Positions 45,121 to 56,760 of a stretch of 64,000 bases of DNA are shown piece after piece (position 1 is the stretch's first letter; every line of letters begins with the position of its first letter). The DNA comes from Bidens hawaiensis (taxonomy: Eukaryota; Streptophyta; Magnoliopsida; Asterales; Asteraceae), in the NCBI GenBank assembly GCA_021521415.1, contig JAIQDT010009022.1:27538-91537 (forward strand). The letters run 5' to 3'. The notes under the pieces were generated by a model that worked only from the letters and a program-made list of their open reading frames with translations, was not told the origin of the DNA and ran no database searches. Made by a program: the position numbers and the translations under genes.

Positions 45121-46130
45121 AACTTTGGTCAAAGTCAACGCAAAATCAAACTTTGGTCAACCACTAATAAACAATGGGATTGTTTGGATACTAAGGGTTC
45201 TAGGAACCGCTTAGCATATACTTACATACTTGTATTGTTTAGGGTACTAATATGCAACTTTGACTTAAGCAGTTGACTTCCATTTATACCGCATTCGTGG
45301 TAAGTTTCACTGCCCCTATTTTTTACTTACTACTTTTGGGGGAGAAAGCATGCATACAAAACTTTTGGATATTGTAGACTTTGTTAATACCTCATGTGTA
45401 CATAGTGAACTTAAACTGAAGCCCCCCCATACACATTGGACCGTTAACAATTGTACATTGGCTGGGTAATGAAAGGTAGTACTACTGGGTTTGACGAACC
45501 CCCTCGGGGCTCTTAGGAGAGGGAGTCGCCGAGTGTATTCATTTACTAGAAACGAAATATGAACTAGTCGTATTAGACTCCGTGGGTGGCAACAAGCTAA
45601 CAAGTCAGCCTTGGTCATAATGGAACTTACAATAATGTAACATGATTACTAGCCTAATTAACTAGTGGTATTACTCATGCATACATTATCCATACTTTAT
45701 CCATTACAATGCTTACTTACTTATTGGTTTGTTTGACAAACTTGTTTTAAACTCAAACCTGTGAACTCACCAACCGTTGTGTTGACCCTTTTAGCATGTC
45801 TTTCTCAGGTGTTTACAGTGCACGTGTGAAGTTGAACTGAGTCAAGGATGCATGGATCCGATTAAGCATCTAAGTATGATGGGAGTCTTTAATGAAATGT
45901 TATATTTGGGCATCGTGAAACGCACTCTGGGTTTTTAAGTGTTTTAATAAATTATACGCTTCCGCAAATGTAAAATTTCATTGTTAATGTGCTTATCTCT
46001 TTTATGATAAGAAATATTATGTAAAGATTTTCCATTTAAAATTGATTGTTCGTTATGACATATGGCAAGATCCTGGTATGTCACGCGCCTCACGGTAAAA
46101 CCCCGTTTGTCAAAAATTGAGGGTGTGACA
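45121..46130 (+). repeat. Truncated Ty3/gypsy LTR (3' part)
   Basis: Ends gggtgtgaca at 46130 and contains the U5-type sequence gtaagtttcactgcccc, like that of the chromovirus LTR (ggtgagtctcacagcccc). The 5' end and target copies are not identifiable. Three copies of a ggtcaaagtca-type word lie at 45110-45165. Its link to the gag fragment at 43979-44960 is possible but not shown. Confidence 0.55.
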
Positions 46131-46273
46131 TTGACAATAGAAAGCAATCAACCACTTATTAAGCACCCAAAACTAGTTAATTGAAACCGTTAAACATCAA
46201 ACTTAGGTGATTCAAGCAAGTTTAGTCAATCATATTAAACGAATAGTAGATAATAATGATATAAATGATAAAA

Positions 46274-47221
46274 ATTAAAAGTTCATGAGACGGATCAAAA
46301 TCACGTTACGATGTAAACGAAAATGATTCAACTCTTTAATGTATCGAGCGGAAATCGATACAAGATGAAAAACACGGTAATATCTCGTTTAAGCCCAAAG
46401 TTTATTAATTAATCACATGATTACAAAAGATATGAACGTTAATGCTTACGAGACCTGATGGATCGAGAGATACAACAATAAAAGAAACTGGATCCAAAAG
46501 TCTAACTAACTAACAGACTCACACCCTATTTATAGACAAACAGCACTGTTACGTATAAGTCCAAGTTGTGTGTTCGGCCCGTATAAGATCAACTTCCGTA
46601 TAAGTCAGCGTATAACAAAGTTTCAATCTATATGCGGCACTGTCAACATGTAAGTCCTTTAATATCAATTAGTATGTGGCTAATGGAAAACGTAATATAA
46701 CACCATCATGCATCCGTATAAGACAAAACCCACTAGCCATGCATCCGTATAAGCTTCATGCAATCACATGTATTAGTCTACTCAACCATGTAGCCGTATA
46801 AGTTTCAATGTGAACAAATATGTATTTATATGAAGAATAGACACAATATACACCCAACATTACTAGTAGCACATTATCCCATAAGTTAATCAGCAACAGT
46901 AACATCATGCGTCCACCAAACTTATACGTATACATCTCAAGCACATGCAACCCAAACAAACTTATACGACCATTTGTATAACACCGTATATGCACACAGT
47001 AATAGTAAGAAACAACCCATAAAATTGCGAATAACCGAGTATCCATCAGCCGTATAAGTCTATGTTTAAACACATAAGTTAGTTGCAATCTTATACGTTC
47101 AAACATGCTTCGAAGACTTGTACGGTTAATATTAACCAAGTATTCGTTCTTTGTAAAACCCGTTCGCTACTGCTACAATCAAACCGACCACAAGACGAAA
47201 GCTAAAGACGTTCATGTATCA
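46274..47221 (-). repeat. 3' LTR of the small non-autonomous element
   Basis: Begins attaaaagttcatgag and ends catgtatca. Holds a minus-strand TATA box (TATAAATA, 46527-46534) and about ten GTATAAG words on either strand. Confidence 0.6.
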
Positions 47222-47717
47222 ACTGACCCCCTCTCGGATGTTACTTCATCTTATTCGTTAAAACGTTTGTTTTTCTCGAATCTTCAATAATAGCGGTTAA
47301 AACTTGGTCGTCCAAATCAAAAATCATCAACCACACTACTATCGTGTATTCCTATTATCGAATCCACGCATCATTGAATCATCAATATGTAGGTAAGGAT
47401 AACGCATACTTAAACGTTTACGTCTATGTTCTCTTTAACTTGAACGCTCTTATATGTCCAATTTCATCTAAGTATGTGGAACCAAATAACGCATACGATT
47501 AATAGTTACTTATATATGGATGATATGCTATTGATCTATCTCATGTGAAGATAAGGTATACACATTTAAGACTTTCAATCTTCATCCTCCATTGATGAGA
47601 TCATCAAGCTTCAATCTCCATTTTAATGACATCACCAAGCTTCGGTTAACGAATCAGAATGAGTAAAAAATTATCTATTTTCTCGAGTAGAATCGGAGAC
47701 ACACGGCTCTGAAACTA

Positions 47718-48664
47718 ATTAAAAGTTCATGAGACGGATCGAAATCACGTTACGATGTAAACAACACTTATTCAACTCTTTAATGTATCGAGCGGAAATT
47801 GATACAAGATGAAAAACACGGTAATATCTCGTTTAAGCCTAAAGTTTATTAATCAATCACACGATTATAAAAGATATGAAGGTTAATGCTTGCGAGACCT
47901 GATGAATCGAGAGATACACAATAACAGAATCTGGATCCAAAAGTCTAACTAACTAACAAACTCACACCGACAAACTTCACTGTTACGTATAAGTCCAAGT
48001 TGTGTGTTCAGCCCCTATAAGGCGACCATCTGTATAAGTCAGCGTATAACAAAGTTTCAGTCTATATGCGGCAAACTGTCAACGTGTAAGTCCTTTAATA
48101 TCAGTTAGTATGTGGCTAATGAAAAACATATGTATGAATATAACACCATCATGCAGTCGTATAAGACAAAACCCACTGGCCATGCATACGTATAAGCTTC
48201 ATGCAATCACACGTATAAGTCCACTCAACCATGTAGCCGTATAAGTTTCAATATGAACAAATATGTATTTATGTGGAGAATACACACAGTATACACCCAA
48301 CATTACTAGTAGCCGCATCATCCCATAAGTCAATCAGCAACAATAACATCATGCATTCACTAAACTTATGCGTATACATCTCAAGCACATGCAGCCCAAA
48401 CAAACTTATAGGTCCATTTGTATAACACCGTATATGCACATAGTAGTAGTAAGAAACAACCCGTAAAATTGCGAATAACTGAGTACCATCAGCCGTATAC
48501 GTCTATGTTTAAACGCATAAGTTAGTTGAAATCTTATACGTTCAAACATGCTTCTAAGACTTATACGGTTAATATTAACCAAATATTCGTTCTTTGTAAA
48601 ACCCGTTCGCTACTACTACAATTAAACCGAACACAAGACAAAAGCTAAAGACGTTCGTGTATCA
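47718..48664 (-). repeat. 5' LTR of the small non-autonomous element
   Basis: Partner of 46274-47221 with many substitutions. The segment with the TATA box has been deleted here (near 47968), so this promoter copy looks dead. Confidence 0.6.
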
Positions 48665-49270
48665 ACAATGTTCAAATATAACTGATTAAAACTTGTCTTA
48701 TGGTTTAAAACTTCAAAACGAACTTACAAACGTTAAAATATTCAAAACTGAGAACGATCAAACAATGAACCGACAACTCCTCCTCCTCAATTCTTCATTC
48801 CTTAGGTGTCTCTGGTGGCTGGAATGATATGGCAATCGATCTAGGGTTTTATATCTATATATAGATGACTTAAACTTGTTAAACAATTCATAATAACAAA
48901 ACCCGGTCAGATCAGGCCCAGTAAAGGACAAAATAGACGGGTTAAAGAATTTTGGCAGCTTCTTGACCATGTGGGACGCCACCACACGTGACTAGAATGG
49001 GCTAACATGGTCGCGTGGTGCGGCCAACTTCTGGCTCGTCGTAATTTGATTATTTTACTCGTTTAAACATGCATGCTCGTTCTGTCTTTGTTTCGATCCT
49101 CGGGTGAGCTATATCCATCACTTTAAGATTTTTTCCATGCTATTATCACCCATGATCTTACATCAAACATAAGCATGTAAACACCATCGAAAACGGATAA
49201 ACAAAAACTAAAACACAACGAAAAGCTTAATAAAACAAGCACGAAAATGTGTTGATTTCATAGCACATCA

Positions 49271-49660
49271 GTTATCGGATCTAACGAACGTGGGTTCATT
49301 CGTTATTGAATCAAACGAATGTGAGCTCATTCGTTATGTAATCAAACGATTGTGGACTTGTTACGAATGAGGACCATCTTAACGTATGAGGTCATTCGTA
49401 TGAAAGGTCTAACGAATTTGGTTTGATTAATGTATGAGACCTCATTCGTGTCAGTGTTCTAACAAATGAATATGGTTATAACGAATGAGGGGGTAATTTA
49501 TAGCGAATGTGGCTTATTCGTTAAAGTGTAACGAATGAAGATACAAGGTTAACGTATGAGGACACTGTGTTAACGAATGAGTGAGTGATTAACGAAGGTA
49601 ATCAGGTTAAAGTATGTGGATAATGAATGAGAGCTCATTCATTATTGTTAATGTAAAAAA
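49271..49660. repeat. Degenerate array of AACGAATG-type words
   Basis: About 20 imperfect copies of taacgaatg(a/t)g, or its reverse complement cattcgtta, spaced 10-30 bases apart without a fixed period. It begins directly after the Athila-like LTR relic. No ORF, no known satellite recognised. Confidence 0.6.
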
Positions 49661-49837
49661 AAGGATATTCCTAATGTATTGGGAACTCTTCTTGCAAAAG
49701 ATTTTCAGCATATATTCCGGCAGACTTTTTACACGCATCAACTGGCCAAGGGGGAGACCACAATTTATTTAAAAAGGAGATTGATTGTGAGTTTTGAAGA
49801 TTGTTCAAGACCTTTATGAATTTGTCAAGAAAAGGGG
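49661..49837 (+). other. Short internal stretch before a gypsy LTR
   Basis: Unassigned 177 bases. They end in a purine tract (aagaaaagggg, 49827-49837) of polypurine-tract type directly before the LTR at 49838, so they may be the last internal bases of a plus-strand gypsy element. Confidence 0.4.
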
Positions 49838-50477
49838 TGTGACATTTGTCAATTTTTTGTATTTGTATTCGTTGAACCGACCCGTTTTGTAATTTCAATG
49901 TATTTGTTTGTGAAAGTTATCAATTTATATCATGTTCAATGATTTAAAGTTCGTTTATGTTCACTTTCTATTCATATTGTTCAATTAACGAATCTCCGAG
50001 CCTTAAAAGTTATTAAAATAATCAAGCTTCAAACTATTCGGGTATAAAACGTAAACAATAAAAGTATACCAAGTTTTAATCTAGTTATATACATTTACAA
50101 AGTTCAAGGTTTAAAGTGTAATTAAAAGTTTATAAGCAAAATATATAAGTTTTGATAGTTCAAGGACTAGAAGTGTAAATTATAATATATAATATTAATA
50201 TAACCCAAAACCCAGCCCAGTCCCCCTTTCCCGTTCGTTTTTCCGGCGGTACCTCCGGCCGGCGACAAGAACAACTCTGGCGACCATAAACATGTCAAAA
50301 CGTCAACTTTAATACCATTTTTTAATGTTATAAACTCGTTGCACCATCATATTAATATTTAATCAAGCCTCATTACGCGTATTAACATTACAACGTTCGA
50401 ATTTCAATTCCTAAACCGCCGGATTATAATTGACATTTCATTAACTTGATTTAATCACCTAACAGATCAATTGAGGC

Positions 50478-50485
50478 TATAAATA
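50478..50485 (+). promoter_or_regulatory. TATA box of the gypsy LTR
   Basis: tataaata in ggctataaatagcaccc, followed by an A/C-rich likely transcript start region near 50510-50560. Confidence 0.55.
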
Positions 50486-50784
50486 GCACCCTAAGCTCTT
50501 TATAAATGTGTTCAACCATAATATTACACAAACAAACTCGCTAAAACCATAAATTTGTTCTTATAATATCGGTTTCGGCCAACTCGTCGTTCACCCACTT
50601 TTCGGCATCAATAGAGGTAATTGATAGGTGGGTTTTCATTGTTTTGACCCGACAAACAAAACCCCTAACCTATATCTATCAAACATGGAATGATTGTGGA
50701 GAATTGAAAACCTAGGGTTAGGATGAAGAAGATGAAGTTGGGCATTTAGTTTATAATTATTTGATTCAATCACTTAACAATGAA

Positions 50785-50860
50785 AACACCCTGGTCTAGT
50801 GGTTGGGTATGCTATGTGTGGTCATGGAGACCCGGGTTCGAACCCAGGTCACTGCAGATC
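50785..50860 (+). ncRNA. tRNA-like sequence with Pol III A and B boxes (probable SINE head)
   Basis: A box TGGTCTAGTGG at 50792-50802 and B box GGTTCGAACCC at 50835-50845, 43 bases apart as in tRNA genes. The 7-base acceptor arms do not pair, so it is not a working tRNA gene. A TTTT run follows at 50862. A tRNA-derived SINE is the best reading. Confidence 0.5.
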
Positions 50861-51684
50861 CTTTTACAATTTTTTGAAAACTGTTTTATTGGTTATAATA
50901 AAGCAAATACATATTTATAAATCTATATAAAATAAATAAAATTAATTTTATAGATTAACAAATGTTGTTTTAGATTTCGTTAACCTTTTCACCCAAAAAC
51001 AATCTTTTACAAACCCAAACCGCTCGTTTAAAACTCGTTAAATAATTATATAGATAATATATATAGTGTCATTGTAACTTTATAAATTCTAAATCAACAA
51101 ACGCTGATACTAATAATCATACCGGTAACGACAAACTCCTTAAATATTATTAATGTTGTAAATAATATTATAATAATAACTTGTTAAAATCCGTTAGACT
51201 TAATTATTAAAATACTCTAAAATGGGTAAAAGTATATATAAATAATAATGCATGAACCTTAAAACCAACCCTTTATTTTCCATAAAATTAGTTAGTAATT
51301 CTTGTGTTTTTATTATTTTAGCTCGTGAGATTCGATCGTTCGGGTTCATATAACGCGCTTATTATATTACTTTCAAGTTATCATCCAATCTTAAAGGTGA
51401 GTTTCTCACACCCCATTTTTAACCTTTTTAAATATCTTAACAAATAGAATACGCGAGATTGTGTGTCTTCTAATGTTGATCTCGACTCCGTATATAAAGA
51501 AAAATACATACAACAAACTAACAACTATGCCCTATAATCTCGCTAGTCTTCCACTCTCTTCCATCGTGCTATTTGACCACGTGCTAGCAGACATTTAATA
51601 ACGAAATAAGCGGTAGACTAGGTCTAGGAGCCGTTGAGGTTATTTAAACATCAATATTTATACGAAATCGTTCATCAATAACTA

Positions 51685-52041
51685 TGTTGAATAAGGACCC
51701 TGGATCCATACTTCAGCTAGAAAATACTCCATGAGGATAATTGATGCAAGCACGTCTTCAAGAATAACATATCTTGTCTTCTAGTACTAATCAATCGATC
51801 TTACTTCTCGCTTTAGCTTAGTCTTCAATCTTGACCATACGCTATAGATATCTTGTATAGCAAACTGGATCTTAAAGTTGTTATACTTGTCTAACACATC
51901 ACCATACTAAATGCAATCATTAGTAAACAAATAATACCGAGGATCGTTGATCCTTTAAAACCTGATACATATCTCAAGGATATTCTATCCATAAGATAAT
52001 TAAGGATTAAGGATCCTCAGCATAAAGTTAATGCCCTAACA
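51685..52041 (-). repeat. 3' LTR of the Tat element
   Basis: 357 bp from TGTTGAATAAGG to CCCTAACA (TGTT...AACA ends). The right edge is well supported by the adjoining polypurine tract. The left edge is inferred from the inverted ends alone, because the partner LTR is outside the window. Confidence 0.55.
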
Positions 52042-52056
52042 ATTGCCCCCAAAATG
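52042..52056 (-). promoter_or_regulatory. Polypurine tract of the Tat element
   Basis: The minus strand reads attttgggggcaat directly before the LTR start TGTTAGGG; the expected plus-strand primer. Confidence 0.75.
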
Positions 52057-52256
52057 GCGGGTGATAGTGGAACACAACTGTCATTTTGAAATTTCAAACC
52101 CCTGCAAAGAAGATGATTAGACGTGTGTCAGACGGTTAATATCTACAAACCATTATTATACGCCGCCTATATATGCGATGATCATAACTCTTTTATAACC
52201 ACACATCCAGCCATCTTTCAGGTATCCTTCTTTCTTCTTCTTTATTTTCTTTCAGT

Positions 52257-53849
52257 ATGTCGACTGTTTCTGTATCCTCTTCCTCTTCTACTTTTAATCA
52301 TACCGACCCCGATGATCTCTACTCGCAAGGTATCCTCCAAGCCCCCTCTTCTGAGATCTGTAAGTTCACTGATCCGGAAATCGATGAAATCCGATCACAC
52401 TTTCCAGCAAATACAGTTTTCCGACCCTTCGATTCCACAACCCGTAGCGACAACATTTCGAAAACCTGGGTTTACTTTCCAGCCCAACCGTTTCTCATAG
52501 GTTATAAGTACCCTTTTCCCGACTTCACTCAAAGGTTCTTCACTTTATCGGGGATTAGTTATATCCAGACCATGCCAATGCTGTGGAGAGTCCTACATAC
52601 CATTGAAAGAATAATCGTAGAGGAGGGTGTTGAGTTTGGCTTAGCAGAGTTATCGTTCCTATACAATCTGGTTACCCACGGTTCCAAACACTTCGTCTTC
52701 AAATCAAAACCTCATCAAATGATCCCCATTTCCAAAGTTACTCTAAATGGTACCCTCTGGAGGAACCAATTTTTCTTTGTAAAAAGGGATTCCATACCAG
52801 GTGGAACTGATCTTCCCAAAAAGTGGATACCAAAGGGTAGGATCTAGGATCCTTAGGTAACTACGGAAAAATATTTATTCTTTTGCTACAATTTTTCATT
52901 GCTTGTGTAGTTGAAAATTTTGATTTGCTGTCTGATCTTCCTGGAGTCGAAGAGAGAGTCGAGAAGTTTTTATCACTGGATCCTGCAATCAGAACCTTTC
53001 AAGCCAAGTTCATTGAAGCTTTTCAAGAATCAAACTCAGAGTCAATCATGTCAAGTAAGAGTGATAATTTTTAATATTAAAAAGTGTAATAATTGAAAAC
53101 TTATATGCTGATTACTGTTTTTAGGCGCTTAGAGATTAGGAAAGTCTGCTTCCAAGTTCTCCCTCGAGGATATTGATTGCATGTTTACCAAGAAATAGAC
53201 CCCGAAACCAACTCCTACGTCCGAGCCTCGTCCAATCACAACTCGTGCCAAGTCAGGGGCTAAGAGGAAGAAGAGTTCAGATCCAGAGAACACCTTTGAT
53301 GCCGAAAAACAGCTTCTGGAAATGCTCTCTACTGTAAGGATCCTTTCAGTCTTCATTATCCAAGTATCCTTCTTAACTTATTCTGTTTCCTTGTTATAGG
53401 CTATCAACTCTGCTCGAAGCCATTATGAGAAGACTTTTGGCGAATATGAAGAGACCCTTGCTGCAATGAGATTCATGGTCGCCTCCAAGGACAAGGCCCT
53501 CTCCAAGATGACCAAGGAGAAGAAACAAGCAGAGGATCATGCTTCCACACTTGAAGTCCAAATGCAGGATGAGATCAATCGGGCCACTGAAGAGGCAAAG
53601 GTCTGGGCAGCCAAGTCGGTACTCCAAGCTAGAATCAAACTGGTGACCGAGGCCAATGATTCGTCCTTTGACAAATCTTCATGGGAAATCCATAAGTGGA
53701 AGCAAGCCTTGATCGACTTGGGTGGAGGCGAGGATGAAGCTGAAGGAGGGATGGCTGATGCAGGTGAAGCAGGGACAAGCGGTGTGAAGGACCAGGATGA
53801 AGCTGAAGGAGGCAACAAAGCAATGGGTGAGTTGGAAGCAACCGCATAA
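52257..53849 (+). pseudogene. Antisense four-exon gene of the Tat element
   Basis: Plus-strand gene opposite to gag-pol. Exons 52257-52836, 52911-53054, 53125-53333 and 53400-53849, separated by GT-AG introns of 74, 70 and 66 bases whose removal keeps one frame throughout. About 460 codons. Exon 1 holds a globular domain (Leu-Trp-Arg-Val-Leu-His-Thr near residue 105, Phe-Val-Lys-Arg near 175) resembling the putative gypsy-type transposase domain (Transposase_28) of plant elements. Exon 4 is coiled-coil with a Gly/Ala/Glu-rich acidic tail. Exon 3 has two in-frame TAG codons (at about 53129 and 53196). Antisense ORFs at this position are known in Retand and Grande; the role is unknown. Confidence 0.7.
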
Positions 53850-55298
53850 ACGGGCGATGAAGGATACAGAAGACAAGGCCCAAGCCCGTTTTATTTTGCT
53901 TTTATGATGTTTTTCTGAACAATGACTTTGGTTTGTAATAAAAAGTAGTAACTAGGGTAAAGTATCTATGATCCTTAAGAAAATTTGTGGGGGTGACAAA
54001 GGTGGATGGATCCTTTGTTTGTGGGGATGAAGCCTTTGTTGCCCCTGTTTTTAATTTTCCTGCACTTATGAACAGTTAGTAGTACTCACTTAACCCGGAT
54101 GGATGGTCCATCTTTTGTGTGGTGAAGTCCAGGTTAAGAATTTTGGATAAGTCCTAGCGGCTTATTTTAATTAATATAAATCTTTTGACTATCTGCCTCT
54201 TGTTTATTTTTACAAGTATGTTTAATATAAATTTAGCGTCTTTGATAGTTTTGAAAAATATTCTTGAGTAAAAGATTTTTAGGATATAAAATCTTTATGA
54301 AAATTACTTAGGACAGAAAATCCTTAAAGGACAAATTTTAGGATAAAGTATCCTTAAAAATAGGTAAAAACTTTTGTAATAAAATATCTCCAAAGGAATA
54401 ACCTTCTAAGTTGAAATATCCAAAATTATTGCAACTAAGATAATACATAAATTCATTAATAGAGATCATACAAGAAGGTCTAGGTAGACCTAAATTACCA
54501 TAAGTACTGGACTTTCAGTGATCCTTGAAGGAATAAATTTAGAATTCTGGATCCTTAGAAATTTTATCCTCACAATGAACTTAGAAAATCTGTTGCAAAC
54601 AACTTATAGTGTTAGTGGGATTAAACCCATTAAGCTGGGGACAAGCCTATAAAATTAACTGGGGACAAGCCCGTGCAACTGGGGACAAGCCCGTGAACTG
54701 GGGACAAGCCCAAATACTGGGGACAAGCCCAAACTGATGTTAAACTGGGGACTCGCCCAAACCGGGATTTAGCCCAAACGTGAGATAACGTGAAAACGTT
54801 ATAAACCTTAGCTAACGTGAAAACGTTATAAACCGGTGGTATGGTACGTCTACCATAATTCGTAGGATCCTCCATACAGCCGAAAGCAACGAAATTGTCA
54901 GCCACTAAGCGTGTACTGGTCCCACTGCCCCGGACTATACGTTGGATAACGTTCGCTCCAGGCGAGAGTGTAGAAACTCTATTTATAAGAAAGGTGAACA
55001 CCTTTAAACCTTAGAGGATATGACCATCGGGGGTCATATCCAAACGTGGGCTAGGCCAAGGGAAATAGGATAATACCTCGAATGTAAAGGAGAGGTGGCC
55101 AACCTCTTGAGCATTAAGTATATCATTATAATCCTGCATTGTTACTCAAAACTTGGAAAAGATAAAATGTTAAGAATATATTATCCTTAAATTAATAATA
55201 GGAATTTAAAAAGAACAATTGATCAGATAGATGTTACCAATTTCGGGGATCCTTAATCCTTTAAGGATAATATACCCTCCCAGGATACTGGATCCTAA
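53850..55298. other. Spacer between the antisense gene and integrase
   Basis: 1.45 kb without a supported gene. Contains a short tandem array (54640-54745) and many ggatcc/atcctta words. It may hold the 3' end signals of both converging transcripts, but no terminator can be named. Confidence 0.45.
54635..54745. repeat. Short tandem array of a ctggggacaagccc unit
   Basis: Five units of 17-23 bases (ctggggacaagccc plus a variable 3-9 base tail), with a sixth diverged unit (actggggactcgccc) near 54743. Confidence 0.75.
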
Positions 55299-56760
55299 TC
55301 AGAAAAAATATTTTTTGAGGTGGATAGCATTCCATGCTCTTGGTAATCTGCTACCCTCCATTGTGAGAAAATGATATGCCCCCTTTCCTGCCTCCGACTC
55401 GATCTGATAAGGTCCTTCAAATTTGGGTGCTAACTTTCCATCAGCTGGATTGGTAGTGTTTTGGAAGGCTTTCCTCATGACTAAATCTCCTTCATGAAAT
55501 CTTCTGATTCTTATATTTTTGTTGTATGCCCCAGCTACCCTTTGTTGATAAGCTGCTATTCTGATCTTGGCTAGGTCTCTGAGGCTTTCCTCAAGACTAA
55601 ATCTCCGTCTTGAAGTCTTCGAGAAGGATTCCTTCATTGGCTTCAGGATCACGGATGCTCGTCCTTGCTGTAGGGACCACCATCTCTGTTGGGATGACTG
55701 CTTCTGATCCAAATACCAACGAAAAGGGTGTTTGGCTTGTTGCATTCTTGGGCGTTGTCCTGTCGGCCCAAAGAACATAAGGTAGCTCTTCGGCCCACTT
55801 TCCCTTCTTGGATCCTAGCTTCTTCTTTAGGTTATTGATGATGATTTTGTTGCTAGACTCCGTTTGACCATTAGCTTGAGGATGCACTAGAGTAGAAGTT
55901 ATCATCTTGATGCCCCAGCTGTCACAAAAGTTAGTGATTCTTTTCCTGATAAACTGGGAACCATTGTCACAAATAATTTCCGAGGGGATACCAAATCTAG
56001 TAATAATATTTCTTTTAATGAAAGATATCACCTCTTTTTCGCGTACTTGAACAAAAGCTTCTGCTTCTATCCATTTTGAAAAGTAGTCCGTCATTGCAAT
56101 CATGAATACTCTTCCTCTTGGTGCCTTAGGTAGTTTTCCTACAATATCCATACCCCATTTCATGAAAGGCCTCGAAGAGGATATAGGATACATAGGTTCT
56201 GCTGGCTGGTGGAGGATGTTTGCATGTCTTTGACAAGCATCACATTTCTTTGAATATTCCATTGCATCCCTCTTCATTGTTGGCCAGAAGTATCCTGTTC
56301 TCAGAATTCTAGAAAACAGGGCTCTACCTCCGGTGTGATTACCACAGTCACCTTCATGAAAATCTTTGAGCACCTCTTGGATTCCAGGATCCTCAATGAA
56401 CCTAAAGTATGGACCTGCAAAAGATGTTCTGTATAGCATTTCATCTAATAAAATGTATTGTGATACCTTGAGTTTGAAGGATTTGGGATTCTCGGTAGTT
56501 GGAATTTCTCCTGTTTGAATGTACTTCTTGATCGGAAGGATCCATGATTCTCGGTTATTTGAGGATAATGGATCCCAAAGTATAATTTCTTTGTCATTCA
56601 TTATTTCCCTAACTTCTTGTTCTCCTATTGCTGGTGAGAGAACATGAATGATTGGAATCTTCGTGTCTTCTGGAATTTTTAGAGATGAGGCTAAATTTGC
56701 CAAAGCATCTGCCCCAGCATATTCTTCCCTTGGTACCTGATCAATGCTAAATAAATTCAA
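55299..56760 (-). pseudogene. Tat integrase
   Basis: 55597-56760 encodes the HHCC region (His-Glu-Gly-Asp-Cys-Gly-Asn-His ... Cys-Asp-Ala-Cys, residues about 135-180). The catalytic core has Gly-Met-Asp-Ile-Val-Gly, Cys-Asp-Asn-Gly-Ser-Gln-Phe and Gln-Thr-Glu-Ser-Ser-Asn, so all three acidic residues are kept. A frame change near 55610 moves the C-terminal domain (Lys-Phe-Glu-Gly-Pro-Tyr-Gln-Ile, ending Leu-Lys-Lys-Tyr-Phe) into 55299-55610. The N-terminal 100 residues are the tail of the RNase H linker. Confidence 0.85.

Larger units (their letters stand above)
46274..48664 (-). mobile_element. Small non-autonomous LTR element (LTR-like repeats about 947 bp)
   Basis: Two direct repeats of about 947 bp (46274-47221 and 47718-48664) flank about 496 bases without coding capacity. 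Next to the right repeat the minus strand reads TAGTTTCAGAGC (47706-47717), a degenerate initiator-Met primer site. Next to the left one it reads a gagagggggtcagt purine tract (47222-47235). Both fit a minus-strand TRIM/LARD-like element. No target duplication could be confirmed. Propagation would need enzymes from elsewhere. Confidence 0.6.
46131..49270 (-). repeat. Athila-like LTR relic split by a small LTR element
   Basis: 46131-46273 matches 1927-2070 of element A's LTR (shared aatcaaccactt.ttaagcacc, cgttaaacatcaaac, aggtgattca blocks). 48665-49270 matches about 2080-2689, ending gcacatca. The 2.4 kb between them is the insertion at 46274-48664. Only the right part of the LTR survives. 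Confidence 0.65.
49838..51684 (+). repeat. Ty3/gypsy LTR, interrupted by the Tat element
   Basis: Starts TGTGACATTTG after a purine tract, has a TATA box at 50478 and a U5-type ggtgagtttctcacacccc at 51392-51411. The end is not reached because the Tat LTR begins at 51685. A tRNA-like sequence lies at 50785-50860. Lineage close to the TGTGAC-type (Tekay) LTRs, by ends and U5 only. Confidence 0.55.

Noticed and set aside
43564..46130. A second complete chromovirus with LTR at 45121-46130 and gag at 43979-44960
   Set aside because: No primer site could be found between them and no pol is present, so a single element cannot be demonstrated.
50785..50860. Functional tRNA gene
   Set aside because: The acceptor arms do not pair and the T arm has a mismatch, despite good A and B boxes.
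52257..53849. A host plant gene with introns
   Set aside because: It lies between the polypurine tract/LTR and integrase of the Tat element, where antisense ORFs are known, and its exon 1 resembles an element-borne domain. An element gene is more likely.
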